DNA of 7,796 nucleotides from Candidatus Poribacteria bacterium (GTDB lineage Bacteria > Poribacteria > WGA-4E > WGA-3G), in the NCBI GenBank assembly GCA_009845505.1, contig VXZL01000564.1:1-7796 (forward strand), written 5' to 3'. Both the position numbers and the translations under genes were made by a program. The notes under the pieces were generated by a model that saw only the letters and a list, made by a program, of their open reading frames with translations, was not told where the DNA came from and did no database searches. Numbering within the stretch: the first letter of the stretch is position 1; the number at the start of each line of letters is the position of its first letter. Shown in pieces: positions 7,523 to 7,796 of this stretch.

Positions 7523-7665
7523 GACACTTCAGTGTCGCAGTCGGGGTAGCGTCTGTTGCAGGAGGCTTCGTAAGACTTGCTCGCAAGCAGAGGTCGTTGA
7601 TCGCACGAAATCTTCTGTAGAGACTACTTTTGCAGAAGCCTCACTCTTTAGAGCGAGGTCTATCA
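7523..7665 (+). mobile_element. Possible decayed 3' end of an IS200/IS605-type (TnpB) element
   Basis: The stretch holds GACACT (7523-7528) with AGTGTC (7531-7536); CTTGC-TC-GCAAG (7576-7587); GAGGCTTC (7562-7569) inverted as GAAGCCTC (7635-7642); and an 8-4-8 hairpin CCTCACTC (7639-7646), TTTA, GAGCGAGG (7651-7658) with one mismatch. The last has the same geometry and loop as the hairpin at 7276-7295. A plus-strand frame across it reads AEASLFRAR near its end, reminiscent of the short tail many TnpB proteins encode over their terminal hairpin, but upstream frames show only weak or interrupted TnpB-like text. I see no transposase domain, so this is a remnant at best. Confidence 0.3.
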
Positions 7666-7796
7666 CAATAGAGCAACTTTGCGCATTTGTAGCAATTTTT
7701 GCAAGCCTACGCGTTTTAATAATATGGAGAATCCACAAATTACGTCCTGCCCACTATAACGTTATATAGTAAAACATAATTCAATATATTTGTCAA
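7659..7796. other. AT-rich tail without a recognisable gene
   Basis: Nothing coding is supported here. A minus-strand open frame (7529-7738) mirrors the hairpin region and has no ribosome binding site. The only structure seen is ACTATA (7753-7758) inverted as TATAGT (7765-7770), overlapping the 10-base palindrome ATAACGTTAT (7756-7765). Confidence 0.5.

Noticed and set aside
7529..7738. Minus-strand open frame of 69 codons near the right end
   Set aside because: It lies across the hairpin region, lacks a ribosome binding site and has no recognisable domain.

Overview
This window reads as a stretch of a bacterial chromosome from an uncultivated lineage. The overall texture suggests Candidatus Poribacteria or a relative: a microcompartment-type aldehyde dehydrogenase, a divergent xylose-isomerase-like TIM-barrel protein, an endonuclease III-like glycosylase, and AT-richer spacers full of short palindromes. 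The taxonomic guess is inference from protein style only; no rRNA or other marker is present. Base composition is moderate and all genes use standard bacterial starts and stops.

Left part (1-3209). The window opens inside the 3' end of a CoA-acylating aldehyde dehydrogenase (EutE/PduP family). It is followed almost directly by ligA, the NAD+-dependent DNA ligase. Tail to tail with ligA lies a [4Fe-4S] HhH-GPD DNA glycosylase, so two DNA repair or replication genes are adjacent but on opposite strands.

Middle (3210-5562). A sugar phosphate isomerase/epimerase-like gene diverges from the glycosylase. It is followed by about 730 bases without a convincing gene, holding palindromes (4131-4456), a near-consensus promoter (4601-4629) and a leader with a 16-base direct repeat. 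This leads into a small 7Fe/8Fe-type ferredoxin gene. The ferredoxin is followed by a strong intrinsic terminator and then, only 23 bases later, by a DUF971 (GBBH-like N-terminal) zinc-binding protein gene.

Right part (5563-7796). On the minus strand a two-gene unit runs from a cold-shock-domain protein with an Hfq/Sm-like C-terminus to a YkgJ-type cysteine-cluster protein. The YkgJ ribosome binding site overlaps the stop codon of the upstream gene. The last 700 bases hold no convincing protein gene. They contain a structured 5' leader for the cold-shock/Hfq gene, a strong rightward extended -10 promoter with no ORF behind it (possible small RNA), and two 8-4-8 hairpins with identical TTTA loops that resemble ends of IS200/IS605-type elements.

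The items most worth following are the CSD-Hfq fusion with its possible RNA-switch leader, the orphan promoter/small-RNA candidate next to it, and the possible IS605 remnants.
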